Source of the DNA: Isoetes taiwanensis
Lineage: Eukaryota > Streptophyta > Lycopodiopsida > Isoetales > Isoetaceae
Direction: 5' to 3'
Length of the DNA: 64,000 nucleotides
NCBI GenBank assembly: GCA_021234155.1
Contig: JAJEKV010000301.1
Span: 252,001 to 316,000, forward strand
Shown: in pieces, positions 45,320 through 54,840 of the stretch
Layout of the letters: every line of letters starts with the position of its first letter
Position numbering within the stretch: position 1 is the first letter of the stretch
Program-made: the position numbers and the translations under genes
The notes under the pieces: model-generated
What the model was told of the DNA's origin: nothing
Database searches by the model: none
What the model saw: the letters and a program-made list of their open reading frames with translations, nothing else

Positions 45320-46110
45320 CCATGATGGTAGAGAATCGAATGGAATTGAGTTTTTATCATCCACAGAGACCAATCGACCTATGGAACCCAAGAAGGAGGC
45401 ACATCAAACATATTACTGCTCGGATTAAAAAACCCCCGCCCCGAAGGGTCTTTGGGGGAAAAACCGTGACAGGAATTAAAGTGCTATCGAACTGTACAGA
45501 CATCTATGATGAGGGGAAAGAAATATGTACACATATCAGGCGAGTGCTCAAGGACCAAGCTGATCCTGACATCCGTACCGACTACCGAGGCCATGCTCAA
45601 CATCTCATGCAAGGGCTGTCCAGGCCGGACTAGTTCAGCATAGCGTCACAGCTCTGAAGGGTGTGGCATTCGTCTTCCACAGCTCCAACTTGGCAGTGTT
45701 GACAAAGTCTTTCCTGGCGCAACTCCCCAATCCATCTTCCGTCTCAATCCGGAGATGTTGTGTGCCTATGCGGATAGAGGCAATGAATCTGCGTTTTTTC
45801 GTGGGTACATGGGTGCGTAAGTAGCATTGCGGGCCTCACTCCAGCATGGGGTTTATCTGGCATTGGTAATATGTTGTCTTGACCTGTTCAAAGGTGCTGG
45901 CATCCTATAGCTTGCCGAGGAAGCATGTATCAAGGTATTGTCTGAGGCTATGGCGGTCTGCCTCTGTTTGTACTCGGATGTACCTGTGCTGCTACACATT
46001 GCATCTGGCCAGCCACTGAGCTCTCTTTTCCCCCCAACCGGCCTTTAGGCACTGAGGCTCCATTGCCACGGTGTAAGCGAGGTTAGGTAGGCCATATATA
46101 CCTACTCAGT
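45320..46110 (-). mobile_element. LINE 3'-end fragment, second copy
   Basis: It shares, in the same order and orientation, the 3' segment of the LINE at 33951-35865. Shared features are (GAAT)n then TTTTTATC, GAGACCAATCG, CGGATTAAAAA, CCCCGCCCC.AAGGGT, and the later CCATTGCC near 46060. It is truncated well before the reverse transcriptase. Confidence 0.7.
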
Positions 46111-47643
46111 TACTCAGATTGTCTCCTCTACTTGTCCCAACATTTGGGAGTAGGTTCTCATTACTCATCCAGTGACATATAAAATAGCTAGGGGAGGCTG
46201 CCCTTCTTCCACCCGCTCCCCTTCAATGGCCCACTTTTTGTCCTTTAATGGCCCACTTTTTACTCTTTAATAGCCCACCTTAAAAAGTACTAAAACTTGA
46301 ACTAAATGCATGGTCTATTAATGGGCACTTGTGGGCCAATGAAGGTCAAGTGTGAGCATTTGGTGGTCCATTGAAGGTCTTTTAGTTGTCCGTTGAAGGG
46401 CATTTGGTGGTCTATTGGATTCAAAATAAGGATAGAACTTAAAATCTTCATAGCGAGCTTTTGATTTGTCCAAACAACTCGTGTTTAGTACCAATTGAAA
46501 GCTAAACTTTGAAATTTTATTGTGTTATATCAAAATAGTTGATTAAAATGAATTAAACCCATCATAATATAATTTTTACGCTTAAGTCGGCGCTTATGGG
46601 CACCCTCCCCTATAGAACCCTTCAATCTTACCAATTCTGTCTAGTCCCTTATTGTAGCTCATCATCATCTTCCTACGATGCGACAAAGCCATTAAGGCTA
46701 CTTCCATACTAAAGTAATTCTTCAATTTCTCCACAGAGTTGTTTGGCCTCCCCAGAGTCGCATCACAACGATGTCTCCATATTACTCACATGACCATGTT
46801 CACCATAGAGGCAGCAATGGAGCTTGTGTCCGAGATCAATATAACATCAGGCCACATGAGTTGATATATATCTAATCCTAGAATAGGATATAGCCAATAC
46901 CAAAATTCAATAATTTTTCCCAATTCAAGAAGGGGAAGAGAATGCTAAAATTTAAGTCATCTTAGGTTACATTCCACCTAATAGTAAATCTAATTGTCTA
47001 AAGAAATCTACTTACTTAAAATCTTTTTGGGTGGGTGTGTCCTCTTTTTTCCGGCCGCCTGTAGACATCAAAATCCGGCCAAAAAGCGAAATTTTGGGAT
47101 CAGAAAACGTAAATCCGGCAAGAAGGTAATTTTCGTTACCATTTTTTTTTTCCTTAAAGGCGTTATGTTAAATATAAGCGTTAGGTTATAATTTTAGGTT
47201 ATACACCCAAAATCCGGCCTTCCCTTTCTTCCACGACTCTCCTCCTCTGTTTTCTTCCACCATCTTAGAATGCCAAAGCAGGCCGCAGTACCTTCAGGTG
47301 CACATGCCACGGTTTTTCTCAAGCAGGGGTAATTTTGGGGACATTATTTTCCTTTAATTATTATCCCATTTGGGTTCAGCTACTCATCCGGATCGATTTC
47401 CTCCTCTAAATGTGACGTTTAGGTTTTGCAGTGGAGCTTTGGAGCGGCCACGGCCGGAGCTAGGATAGCCATTCTACTAACATTTCTGCTGATGCCGGTT
47501 TTCCTTAAACCTATCCTCAAGTCGTGCAGTGGACTAAGATCTGGGAGAGAAAAAGGGGTAAAATCACTTGGAATATCATTTGTAAAATTCTATGGCAAGG
47601 TATTGACCATAAAATCGAGATTTCTGAGCTTGGATTTCTGAGC
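46111..47643. other. Noncoding stretch with short direct repeats and a possible first exon
   Basis: At 46225-46275 the phrase (C/T)AATGGCCCACTTTTT(G/A)..CTTTAATGG is repeated. Near 47271 a short frame MPKQAAVPSGAHATVFLKQG precedes a GT and a C-rich leader, so it could be the first exon of a host gene interrupted by E2 at 47649. Frames after it (from the AG near 47431) are unrecognised. Confidence 0.35.
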
Positions 47644-47648
47644 TTGGA

Positions 47649-49118
47649 TGTGACGTTCCAGTACGATATACGGTCTCAAGACGTATATCGTACTGCACCG
47701 TCACGCGTACATGCCATCCCAATTGACGTGTACGCCGACGTGTAGCCAAGCAAGTGGCGCCCTAGGGGGCAACTTGCAAGGGTGCGCACACTTATTAATG
47801 TGCGCACTTTAGACCATTAACCATTAAGAGGCATACCAAGGGTCATGGAAACCCTAACCCTAACTGATAGCCTATGTAAGGCAACCAAACCCTAACTTTC
47901 CCTTTTCGTCCACAGTCCTTCCGAGCTCCATTTCGCGCGCTTCAAGAGTCAATCCCGACTCCCAAGATCTGCCTGAGCGTCCTAGCTCGTCAGATTTCCT
48001 TTCCGACCGCATCTCCAAGCAAGACAGCGACATGGACGCATTTCGAACAGGAGGAGCAAGCCACGGATCAGGTATTTCGTCAATTCAATAGCCTAATCCG
48101 CCTTCCGGGCATAGAGTTAGCATGTTTAGCCTATTGAATTACCCATAGCAGCCACATAGAACCCTAGATAGCGAGCCCTAACCTAACTTCTATGATGTAG
48201 ATTAGATATTATTCTTTAGTATGGATGTATGGATGATCTCTGTGGACTCATTGTATTGGGAAGGGGGGTAGAGGCCTACAAGCCTAGTAGTTGATGCTCC
48301 TAGCTAGTCCCTTTAGTGCACTACTAATATTCGGCCTGTGTACATGAACCAAACCTGGTTGTGGGTGGCGGGACCAGACTGGCTTACAAGGAAACTCATG
48401 TCCTGATTCATGAACTGTCCCTCTGGTAGTAAGGCCTATCAGGGACTCCAGCGCACTAGATCTAATGCACTGCCACTGCCTGCGGGCTGTTGCATGGGTT
48501 CGACACTCTTGGGGTGGTGTACACCTTCCATGGAGTTCAGTCGAGTAAGGGCAGGCCCTCTAGTCGCCTTGAGTCAGCATGCTAGCTTCTGGTGGGAGAA
48601 ATCCCTACCTGCCCCATCAGAACTGGGGAGATGCAACCCAAGAATAGCCCCTTTGGCTATACCTCCGGCGGGCTACAGTCCAGTCCCAAGACTTATCAAC
48701 CTACTCTGCAAAGTGTGCACAGGAGGGGCGGATGGAGCTTTGCCAGCCAACTCCACTGTTATTGCACTCTGTCTGCTTGACCTCTGGAGGCCCACGCTTG
48801 TCAGTCCAACCCTGTGTCTGAGCCAAGGTAGAACTCCCTTATGTGATGTACTGATCTTTGTCTATGCAAATATGTGGTGAGCCACCCCTCGTGGTGGTCA
48901 TATGTTATTGATGTATGTACTACTGACATGTATATTGCACTTTCGCAGCTAGGTAAGCCCTGAGGGAGACAGGGTAAATGACCCCTCCATTCTTCCCACT
49001 GGAACATTCCAAGGTTGCAGTGATACGTGGAAGCCCTATATTAGCATGCAGCTGGTATGGGGGATGAACTCCTGTTTGTATACGGTGAGTGCACCGTATA
49101 TGAGTAGGGGACGTCACA
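47649..49118 (+). repeat. E2 5' LTR
   Basis: It starts TGTGACGTTCCAGTACGATA and ends AGGGGACGTCACA. It carries about 90 bp (after GTTATTGAT, near 48912-49005) that are missing from the 3' LTR, and lacks a 13-bp TTCTTTGATGATA-type piece present there. An early C/T-rich region and a short ORF (48031 onward) lie in the presumed transcript start half. Confidence 0.92.
48031..48080 (+). other. Short LTR ORF ending at a splice-donor-like site
   Basis: ATG at 48031 encodes MDAFRTGGASHGS and runs into CAG|GTATTTCG, a good donor. The same arrangement is preserved in the 3' LTR near 55223, with one or two residue changes. It could be a small leader exon spliced to gag. Inference only. Confidence 0.35.
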
Positions 49119-49119
49119 G

Positions 49120-49131
49120 TGGTATCAGAGC
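49120..49131 (+). other. E2 primer binding site (initiator tRNA-Met)
   Basis: TGGTATCAGAGC, the exact plant retroelement tRNA-iMet primer site, starts one base after the LTR end. Confidence 0.92.
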
Positions 49132-49809
49132 AATGCTCTTGGTGACCAAGAGCAAAGCACTGACCATGCTCCCAGTAGTACTAACTCAATAGGATCCTCA
49201 ACCTCGAAAAAGTGGGAAAATTTTTTCTCATTTTTTGTAGTATATGCTAAGCTAGTAACAGTTAGAATAATTGAAACATAAAAAGACAAAAAAGTTGATT
49301 AAATTTTGACCTATGTAGCAGAGGTCTCACGGGATGCGCCCAGGCCAAAAACCGAAATTTGGATTTTGCTCCCAGCGCACACCGTGAGACATGGCCATAA
49401 TTACCTTGAAACATGATGAATTTCAACATCTAGCTCGAGTTTTAAGGTAAGATCTAGCTAGATTTGTATGTCATACCCCTAAGAATATGTTTAGAAATCA
49501 TAAAATTTAGTCAGAAATGACAAATGTCTCACGGTATGCACCCAGACCAAAAACCAACTTTTGGTTTTGAGCCATGGCGCACACCGTGAGACCATGGGTT
49601 AGAAAAGTGTGAAATAAGCATATGTAATGGGTTAATAGGTGCCTTAGCACATCCAAAAGAGTAACTTGAAATTTGACCTAAAATTGGCCAAACTATAAGT
49701 AGACATAGACCCCCCTCCCCCCCCATTTGTAGGTTCCTGGTTAGAAAAGTGCTCCCACTCATCGAAGCAATTTTTGGGCGCCATAACTCCATTCGACGAA
49801 TCATAAAAT
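49132..49809 (+). other. E2 untranslated leader
   Basis: There is no coding signal on the plus strand. An imperfect direct repeat of about 200 bp spacing is present: GTCTCACGG(G/T)ATGC(G/A)CCCAG with CAAAAACC at 49321 and 49526, each followed by CGCACACCGTGAGAC. The two arms CTCACGG and CCGTGAG can pair as stems, a possible RNA packaging or dimerisation element. Confidence 0.55.
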
Positions 49810-50658
49810 ATGGCCAGAACCAAACAAACTGCTCGAGTCCCTCGTGGAGACGCATCAGCAAGCGCCCTACTCCAGCAAATGCTTCGAGAGCGCCTTCTTG
49901 CCACAGGGGGCCAACCTTCATCGAGTGAAAGGGCAGAGTCAGAGGAGCACCAAGAAGGAGGTTCCCAGCAAGGAGGAGGAGATGACCCCACCAACATCAT
50001 CGATGAAGAAGTAGATCAGCGGGAGGACAAAGAGGAGATGCTCGAGGAAGAGGCAGACGACGAGATCCAAAGAGTCCTCAAGCAAATGGAGAAGGAGAAG
50101 AAACAAAAAGAGGAACACGAGCGAGACGCCGAGCCACACGAAGAACAGAGGGAGCCGACTCTCGAGCCGACCGAGGAGGAAGAACTCGCGGCCTGGATTC
50201 GAAGGCACGAGGCGAAGGAACGGCGCCGAGACAGGAAAAGAGCCGAGAAGAAGAGGAAGAGGGAGGAAAAGGAAGCAAAGGAGGCCGAATTGAAGGAGAA
50301 GCTCAAGGGAAAAGGCGTGGAGCAGCCCAAGAGAAGACTCAAGAAGACTCCGAAGACGAAGATCGTCATCGAGGAGCGCCCGGTTAAACCGCGGCAAGAA
50401 GGGTCGAATTATTCGAAGGCGGTACGGTCCTTTTTGCAGGCGATACCTAAAGAGAAGAGGCAGGAGTGCATCGAGAAGCAACTCTGCTTCAGGTGCTTCC
50501 AACCGGGCCATAGAACAGCGAACTGCCCGTTTGTCATGAATGCGGCTCTAGCAGAAATGGGCAGATGGGAGACTTCCTCTGACGACGACGGTGAGGAAGC
50601 TCGCGATTTCATACACGGTGTGCCACATCTTTACCGCAATAGATACAGAACAAGCTGA
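49810..50658 (+). CDS. gag: E2 Gag-like protein beginning with the histone H3 N-terminal tail
   Basis: The 282-residue ORF starts MARTKQTARVPRGDASASAL. The first nine residues equal histone H3 (Met plus ARTKQTAR), and the run up to ATGG (31-34) has nearly the same length as the H3 tail up to its own ATGG. Residues 35-200 are very acidic then basic charged helix (EKEKKQKEEHERD, KRAEKKRKREEKEAKEAE). The usual Ty3 capsid signatures are absent. SFLQAIPKEKRQE follows, then a zinc knuckle with C226, C229, H234 and C239, then EEARDFIHGVPHL, homologous to the E1 gag/protease linker. A frameshift near 50630 separates it from the protease frame. The protein would bind element RNA through the knuckle. 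The H3 tail could attract H3K4 readers or modifiers; H3 Lys9 is not conserved (ARVP instead of ARKS). Confidence 0.88.
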   Translation: MARTKQTARVPRGDASASALLQQMLRERLLATGGQPSSSERAESEEHQEGGSQQGGGDDPTNIIDEEVDQREDKEEMLEEEADDEIQRVLKQMEKEKKQKEEHERDAEPHEEQREPTLEPTEEEELAAWIRRHEAKERRRDRKRAEKKRKREEKEAKEAELKEKLKGKGVEQPKRRLKKTPKTKIVIEERPVKPRQEGSNYSKAVRSFLQAIPKEKRQECIEKQLCFRCFQPGHRTANCPFVMNAALAEMGRWETSSDDDGEEARDFIHGVPHLYRNRYRTS

Positions 50659-51253
50659 GAAGCAGTATCAAGTAATATCCACAGTAGGGAAGGCCGAATC
50701 CAAGAATGTTGAAGCTGAAACCGTTGAAGTCAAAGCCGAGACCCATGGTGTTAGCAAACGTGGGAAGGCCCGCAAGAGGATAAACTTCGACATCGACTTA
50801 CCAGGAATCAACATCCCCATGGGAGCCGAGGTGATGAACATTGGGAAGTACGATTTAATTACCGGCATGGAGTACCTCGGCCCAGCAGGAGCCATCATTG
50901 ATTGTGGGAAGCAGAAGGTGACCCTCACGGCGCCCAATGGCAAGATCATAGAAATTACAGGTAAAGAAGTCGTGCCTATCATGCAATGTATGTCTAGTAA
51001 GCGCCTGCTCAAGTGCATAAGGAGCGAGCAGATAGCCTATATCTTCAAGCTACAGATGGAAGAGCCTGAGTCAGGAGAAAGTAAAGAAGATAAGGTACTC
51101 AACAAGCTACCCAAACAGATAGCTAAGTTGGTAAAGGAATTCCATGATCTCTTTCCAGACGAGATCAAAAACCTCCCTCCTTACAGGGGAGTCGAGTGTG
51201 AGATAGCACTCGAACCAGGACAAAACCAACAAGTAAAGCGTTGTACAGGATGA
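50591..51253 (+). pseudogene. E2 protease remnant lacking the active site
   Basis: The frame reads HIFTAIDTEQAEKQYQVIST, then NIPMGAEVMNIGKYDLITGM and AIIDCGKQKVTLTAPNGKII. It continues through VLNKLPKQIAKLVKEFHDLF and [14 protein letters not shown] into the start of reverse transcriptase. Compared with E1, the segment holding D-T-G (VILIDTGSTHNFAS) is missing between VISTVGK and the second half, replaced by EAETVEVKAETHGVSKRG. The enzyme therefore cannot be active. The frame shifts again near 51241. Confidence 0.8.
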
Positions 51254-52905
51254 CGACGCAAGAACTAATCGAGTTGAAGAAGCAGTTGCAGGAGTTGCTC
51301 GACCTAGGCTTCATCAAACCCAGTGTTTCGCCATTTGGGGCACCCATCCTGTTCGTAAAGAAGAAGGATGGTAGCTTGAGGATGTGCATAGATTACAGGC
51401 AGCTAAACAAGTACACCATCAATAACAAGTATGCGCTCTCAAGATCAGACGACCTGATGGATCAACTCCAAGGTGCAAAGGTATTCTCCAAGATAGACCT
51501 GAGGTCAGGCTACCATCAGATCAGGATCAAGGAAAAGGACGTCCACAAGACTGCATTCAGAACCCGATATGGGCATTACGAATTCACCGTGATGCCGTTT
51601 GGATTGTCAAACGCCCCAGCAACGTTCATGAGACTCATGAACGACATCTTCAGGGAGTTCCTAGACGCATTCGTCATAGTATTCTTTGACGATATCCTAG
51701 TATACAGTAAATCCCTAGAAGAACATGTACAACACCTAAGAAGAGTGCTGGAAAAGCTCAGAAGGCACCAGTTGTACGCGAAGTTGTCAAAGTGTCACTT
51801 CGCAATAGAGAGAGTAGATTACCTGGGGCATGTGATCTCAGCGGAGGGAATTTCGACAGACCCTGCCAAGATCGAAGCAGTGATACAATGGCCGGCGCCA
51901 AAGAACATCCATGAGGTCAGAAGCTTTCTCGGCCTAGCAGGGTACTATAGGAAGTTCGTGAAGAACTTTGCAAAGATAGCAGCCCCGCTAACAGATTTGA
52001 CAAGGGCGGAAAAGGTGAAAGATTGGGCAGAGCACTGGCAGAAGAAAGCCCAAGCAGGATTCGACTTGTTGAAGGATGCTTTGACAACCGCACCCGTCCT
52101 AATCTTGCCAGACCCCGAGAAGGACAAGCTGGTAGCAACAGGTGCAAGTAAAATTGCTACAAGCGCAGTATTGATGCAAGAAGAGCGAGTGTTAGCATAT
52201 GATTCGCGAAAGATGAACGACGCCGAAACACGCTACCCGACACATGATCAAGAGTTGCTTGCAGTTGTCAGGGCACTACGGATTTGGAGGCACTACCTGT
52301 TGGGAAGAAAGTTCCAACTTGACACAGATCATCAGAGTCTCCAATACGTATTCACGCAACCATACCTCAACCTGAGGCAAAGAAGGTGGATGGAGTTCCT
52401 CGAAGAATACGACTTTGACATAGTCTATAAGCTGGGGAAGCTCAATGTGGTAGCAGATGCACTTTCAAGGCACCCCCTGACAACAAGAGTCCATTGCAAT
52501 GCAATCTCCACGCTCACCAGCGAATTCGGAAAGAAGATCGAGGAAACCTTGCCGACAGATGCAGATTTCAAGGAAGTATGGGCGAGCTTGTGCAAAGAAG
52601 CAAGAACAGACAAAGAGAGGGAGATCTTCAAGAATTTCAAGAAGGAAGGTAACCTCTTATACCACAAGAATAAGTTGTGCATGCCGGAGTCATCAGGAGT
52701 GAGGAAGTTGATTCTTCACGACACCCACAACAGCCCATGCAGGATTCATGAAGACATACTTCAAAATCCGAAGCAGTTATTACTGGCCAGGCATGAAGAA
52801 GCAGATAGCTCGCTACATCAAGGAGTGCTAGTTGTGTCAACAAACAAAGGCAGAGCAGCTCCGAATTCCAGGGGCATTGGAACCATTAGCAGTGCCAAAC
52901 GCTAA
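51241..52905 (+). pseudogene. pol: E2 reverse transcriptase and RNase H
   Basis: The reverse transcriptase is well preserved: [83 protein letters not shown] (DD box kept) and [20 protein letters not shown]. RNase H follows ([40 protein letters not shown]), but its first catalytic Asp position reads TGAS rather than TDAS. The frame is lost at the integrase zinc finger near 52750. This would copy element RNA into DNA using the tRNA-Met primer. Confidence 0.9.
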
Positions 52906-53400
52906 GTGGGAGGTCATCAGCATGGACTTCATAACAGGGCTTCCAAGGACAGTAAGAGGGAAGGATGCCTTGATGGTCGTGGTCGACAAGTTGTCGAAGA
53001 TGGCACATTTTGTGCCTTGCAGGACCACAGACACAGCCATGGATACAGCAAAGCTCTTCACCAAAGAAATCTTCAGGCTCCATGGCATGCCGAGAGAGAT
53101 CATCTCCGACAGAGACCCGAAGTTCATGAGTGCCTTTTGGCAAGATCTCTTTGCGACAATTCAGACGAAGCTGTCCATGAGCACGGCCTATCATCCTCAG
53201 ACGGATGGGCAAACGGAACGGACCAATAGAATTTTGGAAGACATGCTACGAAACTATGTCTGGAACAAGCAGGGTATGTGGAAAGAATTTATTCACTTGG
53301 TGGAGTTGGCTTATAATAGGAATCATCCCAAATGTCGCCGTTCATGATCAACTACAACTACCAATGCCTAACTCCAGACACTTGGCACAACCCTAGTGTG
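52740..53400 (+). pseudogene. E2 integrase core
   Basis: Reading across frames: [19 protein letters not shown], then a TAG at 52829 inside the HHCC finger, [14 protein letters not shown], then the catalytic core. The DD35E acidic residues appear in ISMDFITGLP, IISDRDPKFMSAFWQDL and YHPQTDGQTERTNR. Another frameshift lies near 53330, after which SPFMINYNYQCLTPDTW continues. The catalytic core is intact but the protein is broken. Integrase inserts the cDNA with a 5-bp stagger, matching the TTGGA duplication. Confidence 0.88.
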
Positions 53401-53473
53401 TCAAAAGTAGAGGTTTCGTAGCAAATGTTGGCCGACATGCAGCAGCTGGTGGAAGAGGTTTGAGGATATCTTC

Positions 53474-53713
53474 TTGCATCAAGGAGTCGACAAAAGAGCA
53501 TCGTCGACAAGCACCGAACAGTCAGAGAGTTTGAAGTTGGGCGACAATGTTTGGCTCAAGATCAAGGCAAAACAGGCAAAGCTCTGCATCGGAAATTGCA
53601 AGAAGCTTGCTCCAAGGTGGGCGGGTCCCTTCAGAATAGACAAGAGAGTAGGTAATCAATCCTATAAGTTGGACCTGCCAGCACACCTGGAAATTCATAA
53701 GGCTTCCACGTGA
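53474..53713 (+). pseudogene. E2 integrase C-terminal GPY/F module
   Basis: The frame has LKLGDNVWLKIKAKQAKLC, then KKLAPRWAGPFRIDKRVGN and YKLDLPAHLEIHKAST. The GPF motif and LP..L.IH are hallmarks of the GPY/F DNA-binding module of Ty3-type integrases. It is separated from the chromodomain by one frameshift near 53705. Confidence 0.85.
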
Positions 53714-54009
53714 GTCTGTTGAAGAAGCATACTCCAAACCCCGAAGAAGTCTTGGACACACCAACTTTGTTGGAAATGACAGAAGAACAACTAGAGATAG
53801 TTCCAGACATAATCCTTGATAAAGCAATCAAGAAAACAAGGAGATCGGAATTTCTCCAATACTTGGTCAAGTGGAAACACTTGCCAGTGGAAGACGCGAC
53901 GTGGGTACTTAAGCAGGACCTCATAAGGCAGTACCCGGAATTCATGGAGCAATGGGACGGCAAGATCATCTCCGAAGAAATCGACGCAGGCATGTCGATG
54001 GTTGTGTAG
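53710..54009 (+). CDS. E2 chromodomain (integrase C-terminus)
   Basis: After SLLKKHTPNPEEVLDTPTLL the frame reads DIILDKAIKKTRRSEFLQYL, then VKWKHLPVEDATWVLKQDLI and RQYPEFMEQWDGK. YLVKWK.LP.EDATW is the chromodomain core of plant chromoviruses, which directs integration to chromatin by contacting histone H3 tails. The Tyr, Trp and Trp positions expected of a partial aromatic cage are present; whether it binds methyl-lysine cannot be judged. The stop follows at MSMVV. Confidence 0.88.
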   Translation: MSLLKKHTPNPEEVLDTPTLLEMTEEQLEIVPDIILDKAIKKTRRSEFLQYLVKWKHLPVEDATWVLKQDLIRQYPEFMEQWDGKIISEEIDAGMSMVV

Positions 54010-54840
54010 ATTAATGTCAGCTTTAAAAGATTAATCTACGCATGCAACCTATGCTAGGTATGGGTTGCATGCGTTGTTACCGATGATGGGACCACCACGG
54101 CGATCTCTAGGACGTGGTGTAATGTCATTGTAGGCATGACCGCGGTTCTGCTTGGATTAGCTGTAAAGTAGATTAAAAGGTCTACTTCCGTCTCACGGAA
54201 GTAGATGACCTCGAGAGATAAGAGGTCATTCAGGAATGCATGGATAGGGAAGCACCTCTAGCCAATGCCTACGGGGAGGACCCCATCCTTCACGCCCCAA
54301 CTACGGGAAGGACTCTATCCTCCACGCTTGGGCAACTAAAGGTGTAGGCACGAGCGGCATGTAGGCATTATAGGGCGTTGTCTCCACGGCCACGATGGAA
54401 GAAGCATCCTCTTCCTACGCCGGGAGATTAGTCATGCATCCATTTAGTTAATTAGATGGGTGGTCCCCTTATAACCATAATATTATTAATTATTGAAATG
54501 GTACTAACGTAGTATCGACCTGCAGGCCAATAGAGCGCTCCGGAGGGCAAAAAGGGGTCGAGCTACAAAGACTTGCAACACAAGTGTAATTGGAATGTGT
54601 TGCAAGGAATGAAGAGTACCGACAAAACATAATAAAATTGATAAACTTGAATAAATACAAATATTGTTTTAAACTTATTGATTAAATAATAATATTTTAA
54701 AGTATTACCTAAGATAATGTTAATAAATGTGTAAGGGTAGTAATAATAAATTGTATGCATCAAGTTGTTGCAGGACAAGAAGATCCCAAGGTGGGGAGAC
54801 CCACGATGCTGCGGACAACATCATTTTAAGGTGGGGAGAA
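54010..54840 (+). other. E2 3' noncoding region with duplicated polypurine tract
   Basis: The region is noncoding. The polypurine tract AAGGTGGGGAGAA (54828-54840) abuts the 3' LTR. A second, nearly identical AAGGTGGGGAGAC lies 39 bases upstream (54788-54800). Confidence 0.8.

Noticed and set aside
49939-50511. Long Leu/Ser-rich minus-strand frames opposite E2 gag
   Set aside because: They are the complement of the Glu/Lys-rich coil and have no independent support.
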